DNA of 29,568 bases from Bremia lactucae. Taxonomy: Eukaryota > Oomycota > Peronosporomycetes > Peronosporales > Peronosporaceae. The stretch lies in the NCBI RefSeq assembly GCF_004359215.1, contig NC_090619.1, positions 195,930-225,497 on the forward strand, given 5' to 3'. The translations under genes were made by a program, and so were the position numbers. Below are positions 1-8,417 of this stretch, piece after piece (the first letter of the stretch is position 1; every line of letters starts with the position of its first letter). The notes beneath the pieces are model-generated. The model saw only the letters and a program-made list of their open reading frames with translations. It was not told the origin of the DNA and searched no databases.

Positions 1-274
1 TTGTTAATCTATCTTTGTAAATGTTGTCTTAACTATAAACTAATACTAAACATGTAAATGAATTCTTATCTATCTTATCTCGTAACTCTCTTTGATTACT
101 TCTACAGCTGATTAGTCTGCGGAATAAATAGACATAATGGTCTATACCTATTTATGGATAAGAATTCAGGAAATTACTATTTAAAGAAATTTCCTCCAAA
201 TATTATCTACCTTTTGGATAATATTAATTAACAATCTTTTATTGTTAATTTCATGTAACGATACACCCCGTTAC
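1..274 (-). mobile_element. Gypsy-type LTR fragment, 5' part (LTR type B)
   Basis: Read on the minus strand, this begins with TGTAACGGGGTGTATCG at about 274 and runs leftward out of the window. The same sequence, in the opposite orientation and with clear divergence, appears at 23433-23640, including the 'cttatccataaat' and 'aaagagag...' blocks. The TGTAACGGGG start and CCCCGTTACA end seen at other copies are inverted termini typical of an LTR. No coding sequence is present. Confidence 0.55.
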
Positions 275-309
275 ATTAGCGCAATAAGACATTAGTTTTA
301 TTGGATTAA

Positions 310-633
310 TTGATTTGTTATTAAAGCTACCTCGCCAATCATTACAAGACACGACTAGGCGGTGCGCAAGGAGGCGCATTACATAATTAGCTATTAATAT
401 ATTAAAGCCAGTAGATAAAAGATCGTTATGAAAGAGCCTAATATATTAATACAGCTTTTCTTTTTCCCTACTTAGAGCCTTAGAATTACCCTTAGTAGCT
501 AAGACTTCTTAGCTACTTAAAACTTTCCTATGCAAGCCGTATACGTGAAGTAATCGAGACACCCCGCCTTCACTGGAATCAGTCTAGGTTGACCAGTACT
601 GTTGTCAGTACTAGCAAAAGGTGCCCCGTTATA
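310..633 (+). mobile_element. Gypsy-type LTR fragment, 3' part (LTR type A)
   Basis: This shares blocks (for example 'cgccaatc.ttacaagac', 'gcgcaaggaggcgc' and 'agatcgtta') with the reverse complements of 7817-7980 and 23145-23345. It ends in GTGCCCCGTTATA at about 633, followed by the 5' internal sequence of a gypsy element. It sits head to head with the type B LTR at 1-274, so two different LTRs have been joined here. The 5' part of this LTR is missing. Confidence 0.5.
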
Positions 634-955
634 CCTGGTAGCACTTCGTAGTCCGTCAACGGCCTACGCGCGTTCCATCCAACATGGACATGTTGGATGG
701 AGAAGGAGGTAGTTTTGAAGCCTCTCAAGAAGGCTATCACGTAACGCGTGAAAGGGTCAATCATTTGAGTGACTTTAGAATGGAGAGCGGTCGGACGCAT
801 GAGCTCCGCCGTACGCGGGCCAGCCGTTAGCGCCATGTTGTTCACTGCAAAGAGATAAACAACATGCGGCTATAGCCAAGTTCATACAACATGAATTCGA
901 CAGGGCCCAAGAGAAAGTAAGCTTACTTCACCAGCAAGGCTCTCAACACGCAGAC
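634..955 (+). pseudogene. Gypsy 5' internal region / gag N-terminus remnant
   Basis: The start 'ggtagcacttcgtagtccgt' matches the sequence just downstream of the LTRs at 23816 and 28130. The last part (about 870-950) reads as AKFIQHEFDRAQEKVSLLHQ, which corresponds to AKFI.HELDEAKEKVALLDQ at about 24010-24090 and to a third copy at about 28310-28385. The three copies share a short helical gag N-terminus but are broken. The sequence switches abruptly to copia integrase at about 956. Confidence 0.5.
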
Positions 956-3290
956 GTATTTTAATAACAGTCCATTTAATCCTGAACAGAACGGCATGGC
1001 AGATCGAATCGAACTCTGGTAGAGATGACGTGCTGCATGCTTAAGGATAGCGGTCTCGACAAGTCTTACTTGTGCGAAGCGTTGATGGCAGCGGCAGACA
1101 TTCGGAACGTGGTTCCGAACTCGTCGAACAAGAAGTCAAGTCCGTAAGAGATGTTGTTCAAGCGAAAGCCGCGCATCGATCATATGCGCGTGTTTGGTTC
1201 GCAATGCTACGCGCACGAAACAAAGATAAAACGAAAGAAGGTAAACGATTCGGCGTGAAGTGTTATTTGCTTGGCTACGCAAAGGGTCACAAGGCGTACT
1301 GACTACTTATCGCGGATGATGGCTCGATCATGGTTCCAAGAAGCGTGACATTTGCTGAGCATCCCAACTCGAAGTTAATGAAAAAGGAAGACGAGCGAAT
1401 TATCGACATCATTAAAGATGAAGAGAATTTGGAGACGTCGACAGTTGACGAGAATGGTGTGGAGGTTCCGGCAAATGACTAAAGGCTTCGGACTCAGCCA
1501 CTTGCCGTGATCCGATTCGTGGTAGCCAAAATGAGTCCAGTGCTCAAGGTCAGGTTCCTACTCGAGCATCAACCCCGCCGGGAAGAAACGGCGAAGAAGA
1601 GTGGATGGTGCGACAAATACGAAAGAAACGCGGTGTGGTGTGCTACGAACAAAAGTTCTCCAACCTACGCTGCGGTCATTTCAATTTAAGCGACTTTGAA
1701 GGAGAAGACGACGCGTTTTATTGCTTTGTTGCAGATGATGATGGAGGACAAGCTTCAACCTACGATGAAGTAATGATCTGTAAGAACAACAAACAGTGGC
1801 TGGAAGTGATGACGAGCGAGATGCAGTCACTCAACGAACACAAAACGTGCACGCTAGTAAACATGCCACCGGACAAGAAGGCTGTTGGATGCAAGTGGAT
1901 ATTTCTGATCAAGCGCGATCTAAGTGGAAATGTTGAAAAGTTCTAGGCACGATTAGTTGCGGAAAGTTTTACGCAGCAACCTGGGATCGACTTTGTCGAG
2001 ACTTTTGCGCCAATGGCACGCAAGAGTCAATCAATACGGTATTAGCAATTGCAGCAGCTAAAGATTCGGAGGCAGAAATGTCGACGTTAATACCGCATTC
2101 TTGTATGGAGAAGTTGATGAGGAGGTTTACATGAACCAAAACGACAATGTTGAAGATGAACAAAATCCGATGAAGAAGTGGTTGCTTCAGAAAGCGCTTA
2201 ATGGAGCCAAGCAAGCAGCGCGGCAGTGGAACAGCAAACTAAATCAGCATCTGGAGGACCACAGATTTTTAAAAGCACTTCAGTAGATCCGTGTGTGTTT
2301 ATACGAGTGTCAAGCGGCGAACAGCATCATCGCTATTTACATGGACAACCTAATGCTGTTTGGTAAAACAAAGGAGCACATCACGGACATTAAAGTGCGC
2401 TTAAGCAAGCGTTCAGCATCAAGGAGCTTGGAGATCTCAAGTACTGCTCGGGAATCGAGATTCACCGCAAGCTTGACGAACACTTGATCAAGATGAGCCA
2501 GCAGTCATACATCAGGCGACTCTCGGAAATGTTCAGAATCGAGAACTGCAAGGACGTGCACGCACCAGCGGACAACAACTCAAACTAGTAAAGAGGCATG
2601 AAGAGGAAGCGTTTGTACCGAAATTTTCGTATCGCAAACTGGTGGGTGCATTATTGTACATAGCGACATGTGCACGACCAGAAATTTTGCATGCGTTTGG
2701 CGAAGTTGCTAAGTTCTGTGAGTGAGCGCTACGGGAAGTCACACTGGGCGGCGGCCAAGCCGATTCTCAAGTACTCGAAGTCGACTAACGATATCAGTAT
2801 TGTATCGTATCTAGCGGTGCTAACAAGGGAGAGCATTGGATTCGCGGATGCAAAATTGGGCAAGCGACTTCGACACCCGGCGTTTAACGACAGAATATGT
2901 CTTTTTCTTGAACGGCGGAACAGTCTCATGGAATTCCAAGCGCCGGCCAACCGTTGCTACCACAAGCGCGGAAGCAGAGTATATGAGTTTGTACAGCGCA
3001 GCTCAAGAGGCACTTGGAGTCCAAGACAGATAAGGCGAAGACAATCAAGGATGTATTGCACTGGCCAAGAATCCTGTCAACCGTTCGCGCACAAAGCACA
3101 TCGACATCAAGTTTCATTTCTTGCGTGAGAAGGTGACAAGTGAGGTAATTTCGCGTGAGTACAAGCCGACGGAGAAATGATCGCGGACGGGTTGACCAAG
3201 TCTCTTGCAAGAGACAAGCACACCAAGTTTATCATGGGACTCGGCATAAGGGCATAAGGGCATACACTTAGGGCGCACATCAAGAGAGAG
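956..3290 (+). pseudogene. Ty1/copia polyprotein remnant (integrase, RT, RNase H)
   Basis: A 5'-truncated, frameshifted copia pol. In order along the plus strand: the integrase end with NPEQNGMADR at about 987; a post-integrase stretch with the MRVFGSQCYAH motif at about 1180-1215; the RVT_2 start at 1770-1945 (KQWLEVMTSEMQSLNEH, then GCKWIFLIK); LVAESFTQQPGIDFVETFAP after a stop at about 1945-2012; an RT active-site region reading IYMDNLMLFGK at about 2335, where the usual YVDD is changed to YMDN; KMSQQSYIRRL at about 2490; RNase H (RRLTTEYVFFLNGGTVSW, then TSAEAEYMSLYSAAQEAL) at 2870-3020; and the terminal IADGLTKSLARDKH block at about 3180-3225. Several stops and frame changes show that it is dead. 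Gag, protease and the integrase N-terminus are absent, and a gypsy gag fragment sits at the left junction. Confidence 0.85.
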
Positions 3291-3415
3291 TGTTAGATTT
3301 GATGTGTACACCGAACTTTTTGCGCTTTATGCATATGCGTGTATAGGGGGAAATATATACATGAAAGCAAGGGATCGTATGTTAAGAATATTTGGGAGAA
3401 ATAGTGTGTGGTGAA
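3291..3415 (+). mobile_element. Copia 3' LTR (probably truncated)
   Basis: TGTTAGATTTGATGTG starts immediately after a purine-rich tract (AAGAGAGAG) that follows the end of the copia pol, as expected for polypurine tract plus 3' LTR. The right boundary is uncertain because a tRNA-headed element begins at about 3421. No second copy of this LTR is visible in the window. Confidence 0.55.
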
Positions 3416-3420
3416 ATTAT

Positions 3421-3685
3421 GCGCTGTAGCTCAGTCGGGAAAAGCATGGCAGTGCCATTTCACAGGTCACCGATTCGATACCCTGCAACGACAAATTGTA
3501 CAACCTTCGGGAACTGGTGTTTGGGGGTCACCAGCACTGTCCTGTCAGACAGTGACGTCCCCCAATTTATGGTGGTCCACATATGTGGCAAAGGGGGCGT
3601 CTCGAACGATAGGAAAGAGATAAAGGTAGGATAGCGTAAACGGTAGGATAGCGTAAACGGTAGGATCGAGATAAACTCAAAATAC
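3421..3685 (+). mobile_element. tRNA-headed SINE-like element
   Basis: The first ~75 bp contain a good pol III box A (TAGCTCAGTCGG, about 3426) and a box B-like GATTCGATACC about 45 bp later, but the arms do not fold into a valid tRNA. After this head comes a non-coding body with a strong hairpin at 3523-3563 (CACTGTC/GACAGTG flanked by GGGGG/CCCCC). The element ends in short tandem repeats of GGTAGGATAGCGTAAAC (3625-3667). tRNA-related SINEs are known in Phytophthora. The assignment is by architecture only, because no second copy lies in this window. Confidence 0.5.
3625..3667 (+). repeat. 17-bp tandem repeat, about 2.5 units
   Basis: Two perfect copies of GGTAGGATAGCGTAAAC are followed by a partial third that diverges after GGTAGGAT. 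It lies at the 3' end of the SINE-like element and is probably its tail. Confidence 0.8.
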
Positions 3686-3819
3686 AACTCACTTTCCGGT
3701 TTGCAATCCCGACCGTAATCCCATCTTCAAGCTTTATACATAACGTAATTTTAACAATCGACACCAGTGCAAAAACAAAATCGTTTAAACATTAATATAC
3801 TTAATACGAACAGAAGGCA

Positions 3820-3891
3820 TTCTCGCGCTAAACTCGAACCCGGGTCTGATGGGTGAGAGCCAGCTATCCTTGCCGCCTAGACTATGTGGGA
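3820..3891 (-). pseudogene. tRNA-Glu(CTC) pseudogene, unit 1
   Basis: It retains box A, box B (GGTTCGAG) and a CTC anticodon loop. The 3' acceptor strand and 3' T stem are changed (plus strand ttctcgcgctaaac), so they no longer pair, and the anticodon stem has mismatches. Confidence 0.8.
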
Positions 3892-3959
3892 AGCTTGTCG
3901 ACCGCTAGCGCAAAACAATATAGCTCGAAATTTACGGTACTAGCAACGAGGAGAAGGCA

Positions 3960-4032
3960 TTCCCACACCGGGACTCAAACCCGGGTCTGCTGGGTGAGAG
4001 CCAACTATCCTAACCGCCTAGACTATGAGGGA
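3960..4032 (-). pseudogene. tRNA-Glu(CTC) pseudogene, unit 2
   Basis: Full length, but the T loop reads TTTGAG instead of TTCGAG, the anticodon stem has a mismatch and the 5' acceptor strand is TCCCTCA, leaving one mismatch. Confidence 0.75.
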
Positions 4033-4108
4033 AGCTTTTCTTCCATTAACGCAAAAAAAAAAAATATAATAGCTCAAAGTTTACGATACTAGCAACGCGG
4101 AGAAGGCA

Positions 4109-4180
4109 TTCCCACACCGGGACTCGAACCCGGGTCTGCTGGGTGAGAGCCAGCTATCCTACCGCCTTGACTTTGTGGGT
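4109..4180 (-). pseudogene. tRNA-Glu(CTC)-like, unit 3
   Basis: The T arm and anticodon arm are intact, but one base is lost in the D-arm region and the 5' acceptor base is changed (ACCCACA). It is probably a degenerate copy. Confidence 0.65.
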
Positions 4181-4248
4181 GACTTGTCGACCACTAGCGC
4201 AAAAACAATATAGTTCGACATTGATAATAATAGATACGCATGAAGGCA

Positions 4249-4321
4249 TTTCCACACCGGGACTCGAATTGGGGTCTGCTGGGTGAGAGCCAGCTATCCT
4301 AATCTCCTAGACTATGTGGGA
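4249..4321 (-). pseudogene. tRNA-Glu(CTC) pseudogene, unit 4
   Basis: The anticodon arm is intact. The T stem (plus strand gaattgggg), the D arm and one acceptor pair are changed. Confidence 0.7.
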
Positions 4322-4390
4322 AGCTTGTCGATCATTAATGCAAAATCAATATAGCTCAAAATTTACGATTCTAGCAACGCGGAGAAGGCA

Positions 4391-4463
4391 TTTCCACACC
4401 GGGACTCGAACCCGGGTCTGCTGGGTGAGATCCAACTATTCTAACCGCCTAGACTATGTAAGA
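4391..4463 (-). pseudogene. tRNA-Glu(CTC) pseudogene, unit 5
   Basis: The T arm is intact. The acceptor stem is broken (plus strand tgtaaga), and the anticodon stem and loop position 32 are changed. Confidence 0.7.
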
Positions 4464-4532
4464 AGCTTGTCGACCACTAGTGCAAAAATATAATAGCTCA
4501 AAATTTACGATGCTAGCAACGCGGAGAAGGCA

Positions 4533-4605
4533 TTTCCACACCGGGACTCGAACCCTGGTCTGTTGGGTGAGAGCCAATTATCCTAACCGCCTAGACTATG
4601 TGGGA
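4533..4605 (-). pseudogene. tRNA-Glu(CTC)-like, unit 6
   Basis: Full length with a CTC anticodon. Single mismatches occur in the acceptor, T and anticodon stems, so function is doubtful. Confidence 0.6.
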
Positions 4606-4674
4606 AGCTTGTCGACCACTAGTGCAAAAATATAATAGCTCACAATTTACGATACTAGCAACGCGGAGAAGGCA

Positions 4675-4747
4675 TTCCCACACCGGGACTCGAACCCGGG
4701 TCTTCTGGGTGAGAGCCAGCTATCCTAACCGCCTAGACTATGTGGGA
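4675..4747 (-). tRNA. tRNA-Glu(CTC), unit 7, near-canonical
   Basis: It differs from the intact units by a single change, which makes one mismatch at the base of the anticodon stem. The acceptor, D and T arms and both internal promoter boxes match the intact copies. Confidence 0.65.
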
Positions 4748-4816
4748 AGCTTGTCGACCACTAGTGGAAAAATATAATAGCTCAAAATTTACGATACTAG
4801 CAACGCGGAGAAGGCA

Positions 4817-4889
4817 TTCCCACACCGGGACTCGAACCCGGGTCTGCTGGGTGAGAGCCAGCTATCCTAACCGCCTAGACTATGTGGGA
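4817..4889 (-). tRNA. tRNA-Glu(CTC), unit 8, intact
   Basis: The sequence folds as a canonical tRNA: acceptor TCCCACA/TGTGGGA, anticodon stem GCTGG/CCAGC around the loop CTCTCAC (anticodon CTC, reads GAG), T arm CCGGG-TTCGAGT-CCCGG, discriminator A. Box A is TAGTCTAGGCGG and box B is GGTTCGAGTCC. The tRNA is 73 nt, one D-loop base longer than typical animal tRNA-Glu. T-runs (TTTT) lie about 30 bp downstream in the spacer. Identical to units 10 and 11. Confidence 0.93.
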
Positions 4890-4958
4890 AGCTTGTCTTC
4901 CATTAACGCAAAAATATAATAGCTCAAAATTTACGATACTAGCAACGCGGAGAAGGCA

Positions 4959-5031
4959 TTCCCACACCGGGACTCGAATCCGTGTCTTCTGGGTGAGAGC
5001 CAGCTATCCTAACCGCCTAGACTATGTGGAA
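4959..5031 (-). pseudogene. tRNA-Glu(CTC) pseudogene, unit 9
   Basis: Changes in the T stem (plus strand gaatccgtgtc), anticodon stem and 5' acceptor (tgtggaa) disrupt pairing. Confidence 0.65.
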
Positions 5032-5100
5032 AGCTTGTCTTCCATTAACGCAAAAATATAATAGCTCAAAATTTACGATACTAGCAACGCGGAAAAGGCA

Positions 5101-5173
5101 TTCCCACACCGGGACTCGAACCCGGGTCTGCTGGGTGAGAGCCAGCTATCCTAACCGCCTAGACTATGTGGGA
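5101..5173 (-). tRNA. tRNA-Glu(CTC), unit 10, intact
   Basis: Identical over 73 nt to units 8 and 11, with all stems paired, a CTC anticodon and intact A and B boxes. Confidence 0.93.
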
Positions 5174-5242
5174 AGCTTGTCGACCACTAGCGCAAAAACA
5201 ATATAGCTCCAAATTTACGATACTAGCAACGTGGAGAAGTCA

Positions 5243-5315
5243 TTCCCACACCGGGACTCGAACCCGGGTCTGCTGGGTGAGAGCCAGCTATCCTAACCGC
5301 CTAGACTATGTGGGA
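5243..5315 (-). tRNA. tRNA-Glu(CTC), unit 11, intact
   Basis: Identical over 73 nt to units 8 and 10. The downstream spacer differs by a few bases (acgtggagaagtca). Confidence 0.93.
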
Positions 5316-5383
5316 AGCTTGTCGACCACTAGCGCAAAAATATAATAGCTCAAATTTACGATACTAGCAACGCGGAGAAGGCA

Positions 5384-5456
5384 TTCCCACACCGGGACTC
5401 GAATCCAGGTCTGCTGGGTGAGAGCCAGCTATCCTTACCGCCTAGACTATGAGGGA
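5384..5456 (-). pseudogene. tRNA-Glu(CTC)-like, unit 12
   Basis: The anticodon arm is intact. There is a T-stem mismatch (gaatccaggtc), an acceptor mismatch (gaggga) and a D-arm change. Confidence 0.6.
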
Positions 5457-5525
5457 AGCTTGTCTTCCATTAACGCAAAAATTTAATAGCTCAAAATTTA
5501 CGATACTAGCAACGTGGAGAAGGCA

Positions 5526-5578
5526 TTCCCACACCGGGAATCGAACCCGGGTCTGCTGGGTGAGAGCCAGCTATCCTA
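5526..5578 (-). pseudogene. tRNA-Glu(CTC), unit 13, truncated
   Basis: It carries the 3' half and anticodon arm but stops inside the D arm, at the junction with the 410-bp repeat family. The 5' acceptor strand is missing. Confidence 0.85.
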
Positions 5579-5804
5579 AATGTGAAGTGGATTGGCTAAC
5601 GAGCACCCATAAAATTCACGTCACACCACACTTTAAAGCAGATTAGCAAACGAACTCTCATAAAATTTACGTCACAGGAACAAGCGGATACGATGAACAC
5701 AAAGAAGACACGTGACGCGTCCTATTCACGCTGCCAAACTTTATGGTCTAGACGTAAGCGAATAAAACCAAGCTTAGCAAAATTCTTTTGGACTACATAA
5801 CTTT

Positions 5805-5872
5805 TTAACCGGGACTCGAACGGTGGTCGCGTGGGTGAGAGCCACGTATCCTAACCACGTATACTATTTTGG
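5805..5872 (-). pseudogene. tRNA-Glu-like pseudogene (CTC) in 410-bp unit 1
   Basis: It retains the tRNA-Glu order of D arm, anticodon arm CGTGG/CCACG with loop CTCTCAC, and a T loop TTCGAG. The acceptor strands no longer pair and the T stem has mismatches. Confidence 0.7.
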
Positions 5873-6202
5873 AATACAATCATTTTAATGAATCAAAATT
5901 CGTAGCATTTTGCGACCGCGCTCCATTCTTAAAATGATACATACGCTTTTATGATGTCGGTATCACGGCATACCAAAATGTGGAGTGGATTAGTTAACGA
6001 GCTCCTATAAAATTCAAGTTACACCACATTGTGAAGTAGAATAGTGAACGAACTCTCCTAAAATTTACGTCACAGGAACAAGCAGATACGATGAACACAA
6101 AGAAGACACGTGACGCGTCCTATTCACGCTGCCAAACTTTATGGTCTAGACATAAAGGAATAAAACCAAGCTTTGCAAAATTCTTTTGGACTACATAACT
6201 TT

Positions 6203-6269
6203 TTAACCGGGACTCAAACCGTGGTCGCGTGGGTGAAAGCCACGTATTCTAACCACCTAGACTATTTTA
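6203..6269 (-). pseudogene. tRNA-Glu-like pseudogene (TTC) in 410-bp unit 2
   Basis: The anticodon arm is CGTGG-CTTTCAC-CCACG, giving anticodon TTC. Box A (TAGTCTAGGTGG) is good. The T loop has TTTGAG and there is no acceptor stem. Confidence 0.7.
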
Positions 6270-6654
6270 AATTGCTGCAAGAGATTTTACAATCATTCTA
6301 ATGAATCAAAATTCGAAGCATTTTGCGACCACAGTGCATTTTAAATATGATCCATACGCTTTCATGATGTCGGCATCACGGCACACCAAAATGTGAAGTG
6401 AATTGCTAACGATGTCGGCATCGCGGCACACCAAAATGTGAATTGCTAACGAGCACCCATAAAATTCACGTCCCACCACACTGTGGAGTAGATTAGCTAA
6501 CCAACTCTCATTAAATTTATGCCACAGGAACGAGCAGATACGATGAACACAGAGAAGACACGTGACGCGCCAGTTTCACGCTGCCAAAACTTTATGGTCT
6601 AGATGTAAAAGAATAAAACCAAGCTTTGCAAAATTCTTTTGGACTACATAACTT

Positions 6655-6722
6655 TTAAACTGGGACTCGAACCGTGGTCGCGTGAGTATAAGCCACGTAT
6701 TCTAACCACCTAGACTAGTTTA
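6655..6722 (-). pseudogene. tRNA-Glu-like pseudogene in 410-bp unit 3
   Basis: Same core, but the anticodon loop is altered to CTTATAC (formally TAT) and its stem is weakened. No acceptor stem. Confidence 0.65.
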
Positions 6723-7064
6723 AATTGCTGCAAGAGATTTTACATTAATTTTAATAAATCAAAATTCGTAGCATTTTGCGACCGCGCTGCATTCTAAAAA
6801 TGATACATACGCTTTTATGATGTCGGTATCACGGCATACCAAAATGCTGAGGTGATTAGCTAACGAGCTCCCATAAAATTCATGTCACACTACACTATGA
6901 AGTAGATTAGCTAACAACTCTCATAAAATTTACGTTACAGGAACGCGCAGATACGATGACACAAAGAAGACACGTGACGCGCCGTTTTCACGCTGCCAAA
7001 CCTCATGGTCTGGTCGTAAAGGAATAAAACCAAGCTTTGCAAAATTCTTTTGAACTACATAACA

Positions 7065-7132
7065 TTCAAACCAAGACTTGAACCGTGGTCGTGTGGGTGA
7101 AAGCCACGTATTCTAACCACCTAGACTAATTT
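7065..7132 (-). pseudogene. tRNA-Glu-like pseudogene (TTC) in 410-bp unit 4
   Basis: TTC anticodon loop with one mismatched anticodon-stem pair. The T arm is changed (TTCAAGTCTTGG). No acceptor stem. Confidence 0.65.
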
Positions 7133-7476
7133 ATATTGCTGCAAGAGATTTTACAATTATTTTAATGAATCAAAATTCGAAGCATTTTGCGACCGCGCTG
7201 CATTCTTAATATGATACATACGCTTTCATGATGTCGGCATCACGTCACACCAAAATGTGAAGTGGATTAGCTAACAAGCTCCCATAAAATTCATGTCACA
7301 CCACACTATGAAGTAGATTAGCTAACGAACTCTCATAAAATTTACGTCACAGGAACGAACAGATACGATGACACAAAGAAGACACGTAACGCGCCGTTTT
7401 CACGCTGCGAAATTTCATGGTCTAGACGTAAAGGAATAAAGCCAAGCTTTGCAAAATTCTTTTGGACTACATAACT

Positions 7477-7543
7477 TTCAAACCGGGACTCGAACCGTGG
7501 TCGTGTGGGTGAAAGCCACGTATTCTAACCACCTAGACTATTT
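7477..7543 (-). pseudogene. tRNA-Glu-like pseudogene (TTC) in 410-bp unit 5
   Basis: TTC anticodon loop, box A TAGTCTAGGTGG and box B GGTTCGAGTCC retained. The T stem is mismatched and the acceptor is unpaired. Confidence 0.7.
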
Positions 7544-8090
7544 TATATTGCTGCAAGAGATTTTACAATTATTTTAATGGATCAAAATTCGAAGCATTTT
7601 GCGACCGCGCTGCATTCTTAATATGATACATACGCTTTCATGATGTTGGCATCACGTCACACCAAAATGTGGAGTGGATTAGCTAACAAGCTCCCATAAA
7701 ATCCATGTCACACCACACTGTGAAGTAGATTAGCTAACGAACTCTCATAAAATTTACGTCACAGGAACGAACAGATACGATGACACAAAGAAGACACGTA
7801 ACGCGCCGTTTTCACGATTAGGCCAAGGCTTAAAATAGCGAAAAGATTAAGGGAAGTATTAATATATTTAGTATTCTCCGTAACGATCTTCTATGTACTA
7901 CTGAACCTAATATATTATATCTAACTAAGTATGGCGCCTCCTTGCGCACCGCACAATCGTGTCTTATAACGATTGGCGGGGTTGATTTAGACTTAAATTG
8001 ACCAATCAATTGAGCTTAAGTCTAGTTGTATCAAAATCATTTAATTTGGAAATTTTAAAACTATTTTAAGTCATTATTAATATTGAAACA

Positions 8091-8179
8091 ATTTAAGTCA
8101 ATATTAATACAGATAATATAAATATTGACTTAAATAGTTCCAATATGTCCAAATTAAATAATATTGATGCAGTTAGACA
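8091..8179. repeat. 89-bp direct repeat, copy 1 (pair at 8205-8293)
   Basis: Both copies are 89 bp with scattered differences and begin tttaagtcaatattaat. Each contains an internal inverted repeat (tttaagtcaatatt / aatattgacttaaa) and ends aataatattgatgcarttagaca. They are separated by 25 bp and lie inside the AT-rich part of the LTR. Confidence 0.85.
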
Positions 8180-8204
8180 TTTGCTCGATTATTTTGTTAA
8201 TACT

Positions 8205-8293
8205 GTTTAAGTCAATATTAATATAAATAATATTTGGATTGACTTAAACTGTTTCAATGTGTCCAAATGAAATAATATTGATGCAATTAGACA
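8205..8293. repeat. 89-bp direct repeat, copy 2
   Basis: Partner of the copy at 8091-8179, with the same internal inverted repeat and the same length. Confidence 0.85.
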
Positions 8294-8417
8294 GGAAACA
8301 AATAAAGAACACAAGTATAATATAGATAATAATTGTGTATTTCTTTTTTAATTTCGTCTCGTAGCGAATAATAGTTATTATTCCTCTTATAGGAGGTGTT
8401 ACTTATGTAACGGGACA

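Larger units (their letters stand above)
3820..5578 (-). repeat. Tandem array of 142-bp tRNA-Glu units (13 units)
   Basis: tRNA starts fall at 3820, 3960, 4109, 4249, 4391, 4533, 4675, 4817, 4959, 5101, 5243, 5384 and 5526, giving spacings of 140-149 bp and almost always 142. Each unit is a 73-bp tRNA-Glu(CTC) sequence on the minus strand plus a ~69-bp spacer (consensus pieces: agcttgtcgaccactagcg, aaaatataatagctc, aatttacgatactagcaac, gcggagaaggca). Spacers are as conserved as the genes, so the whole unit was amplified. Left-hand units are more diverged than the central ones. The last unit is cut in mid-tRNA and fused to a different, longer repeat. Confidence 0.95.
5581..7816 (-). repeat. 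Tandem array of ~410-bp units with tRNA-Glu-like cores
   Basis: Units start with tgtgaagtggattagctaac at 5581, 5989, 6392, 6845, 7256 and 7668, giving lengths of about 408, 403, 453, 411 and 412 plus a final partial unit. Each full unit holds an internal ~50-bp tandem duplication (tgtgaagtgg.../tgtgaagtag...), a conserved block with gatacgatgaacacaaagaag, a minus-strand tRNA-Glu-like core and an AT-rich tail ending tcacggcacaccaaaa. The third unit is longer because about 40-45 bp around gatgtcggcatc is duplicated (6366-6450). The array abuts the 142-bp array on the left and an LTR fragment on the right. Confidence 0.93.
7817..8417 (-). mobile_element. Gypsy-type LTR (type A), minus strand, 3' truncated
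   Basis: On the minus strand it starts with TGTCCCGTTACATAAGTAACACC at 8417 and runs to the junction with the 410-bp array at 7816. The 7817-7980 part matches the LTR piece at 310-480 in the opposite orientation. The 5' half is very AT-rich and contains an 89-bp direct duplication. No coding sequence. Confidence 0.5.

Noticed and set aside
579..845. Minus-strand open frame of 88 codons
   Set aside because: It crosses the LTR end and gypsy leader, lies antisense to the gag start and has no recognisable motif.
3424..3495. A functional tRNA gene suggested by good box A and box B sequences
   Set aside because: The T stem, anticodon stem and acceptor do not pair in any register I tried. A SINE head fits better.
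3820..5578. CRISPR-like periodic array
   Set aside because: The repeated part is a complete tRNA-Glu with a conserved spacer; spacers are not unique and the genome is eukaryotic.
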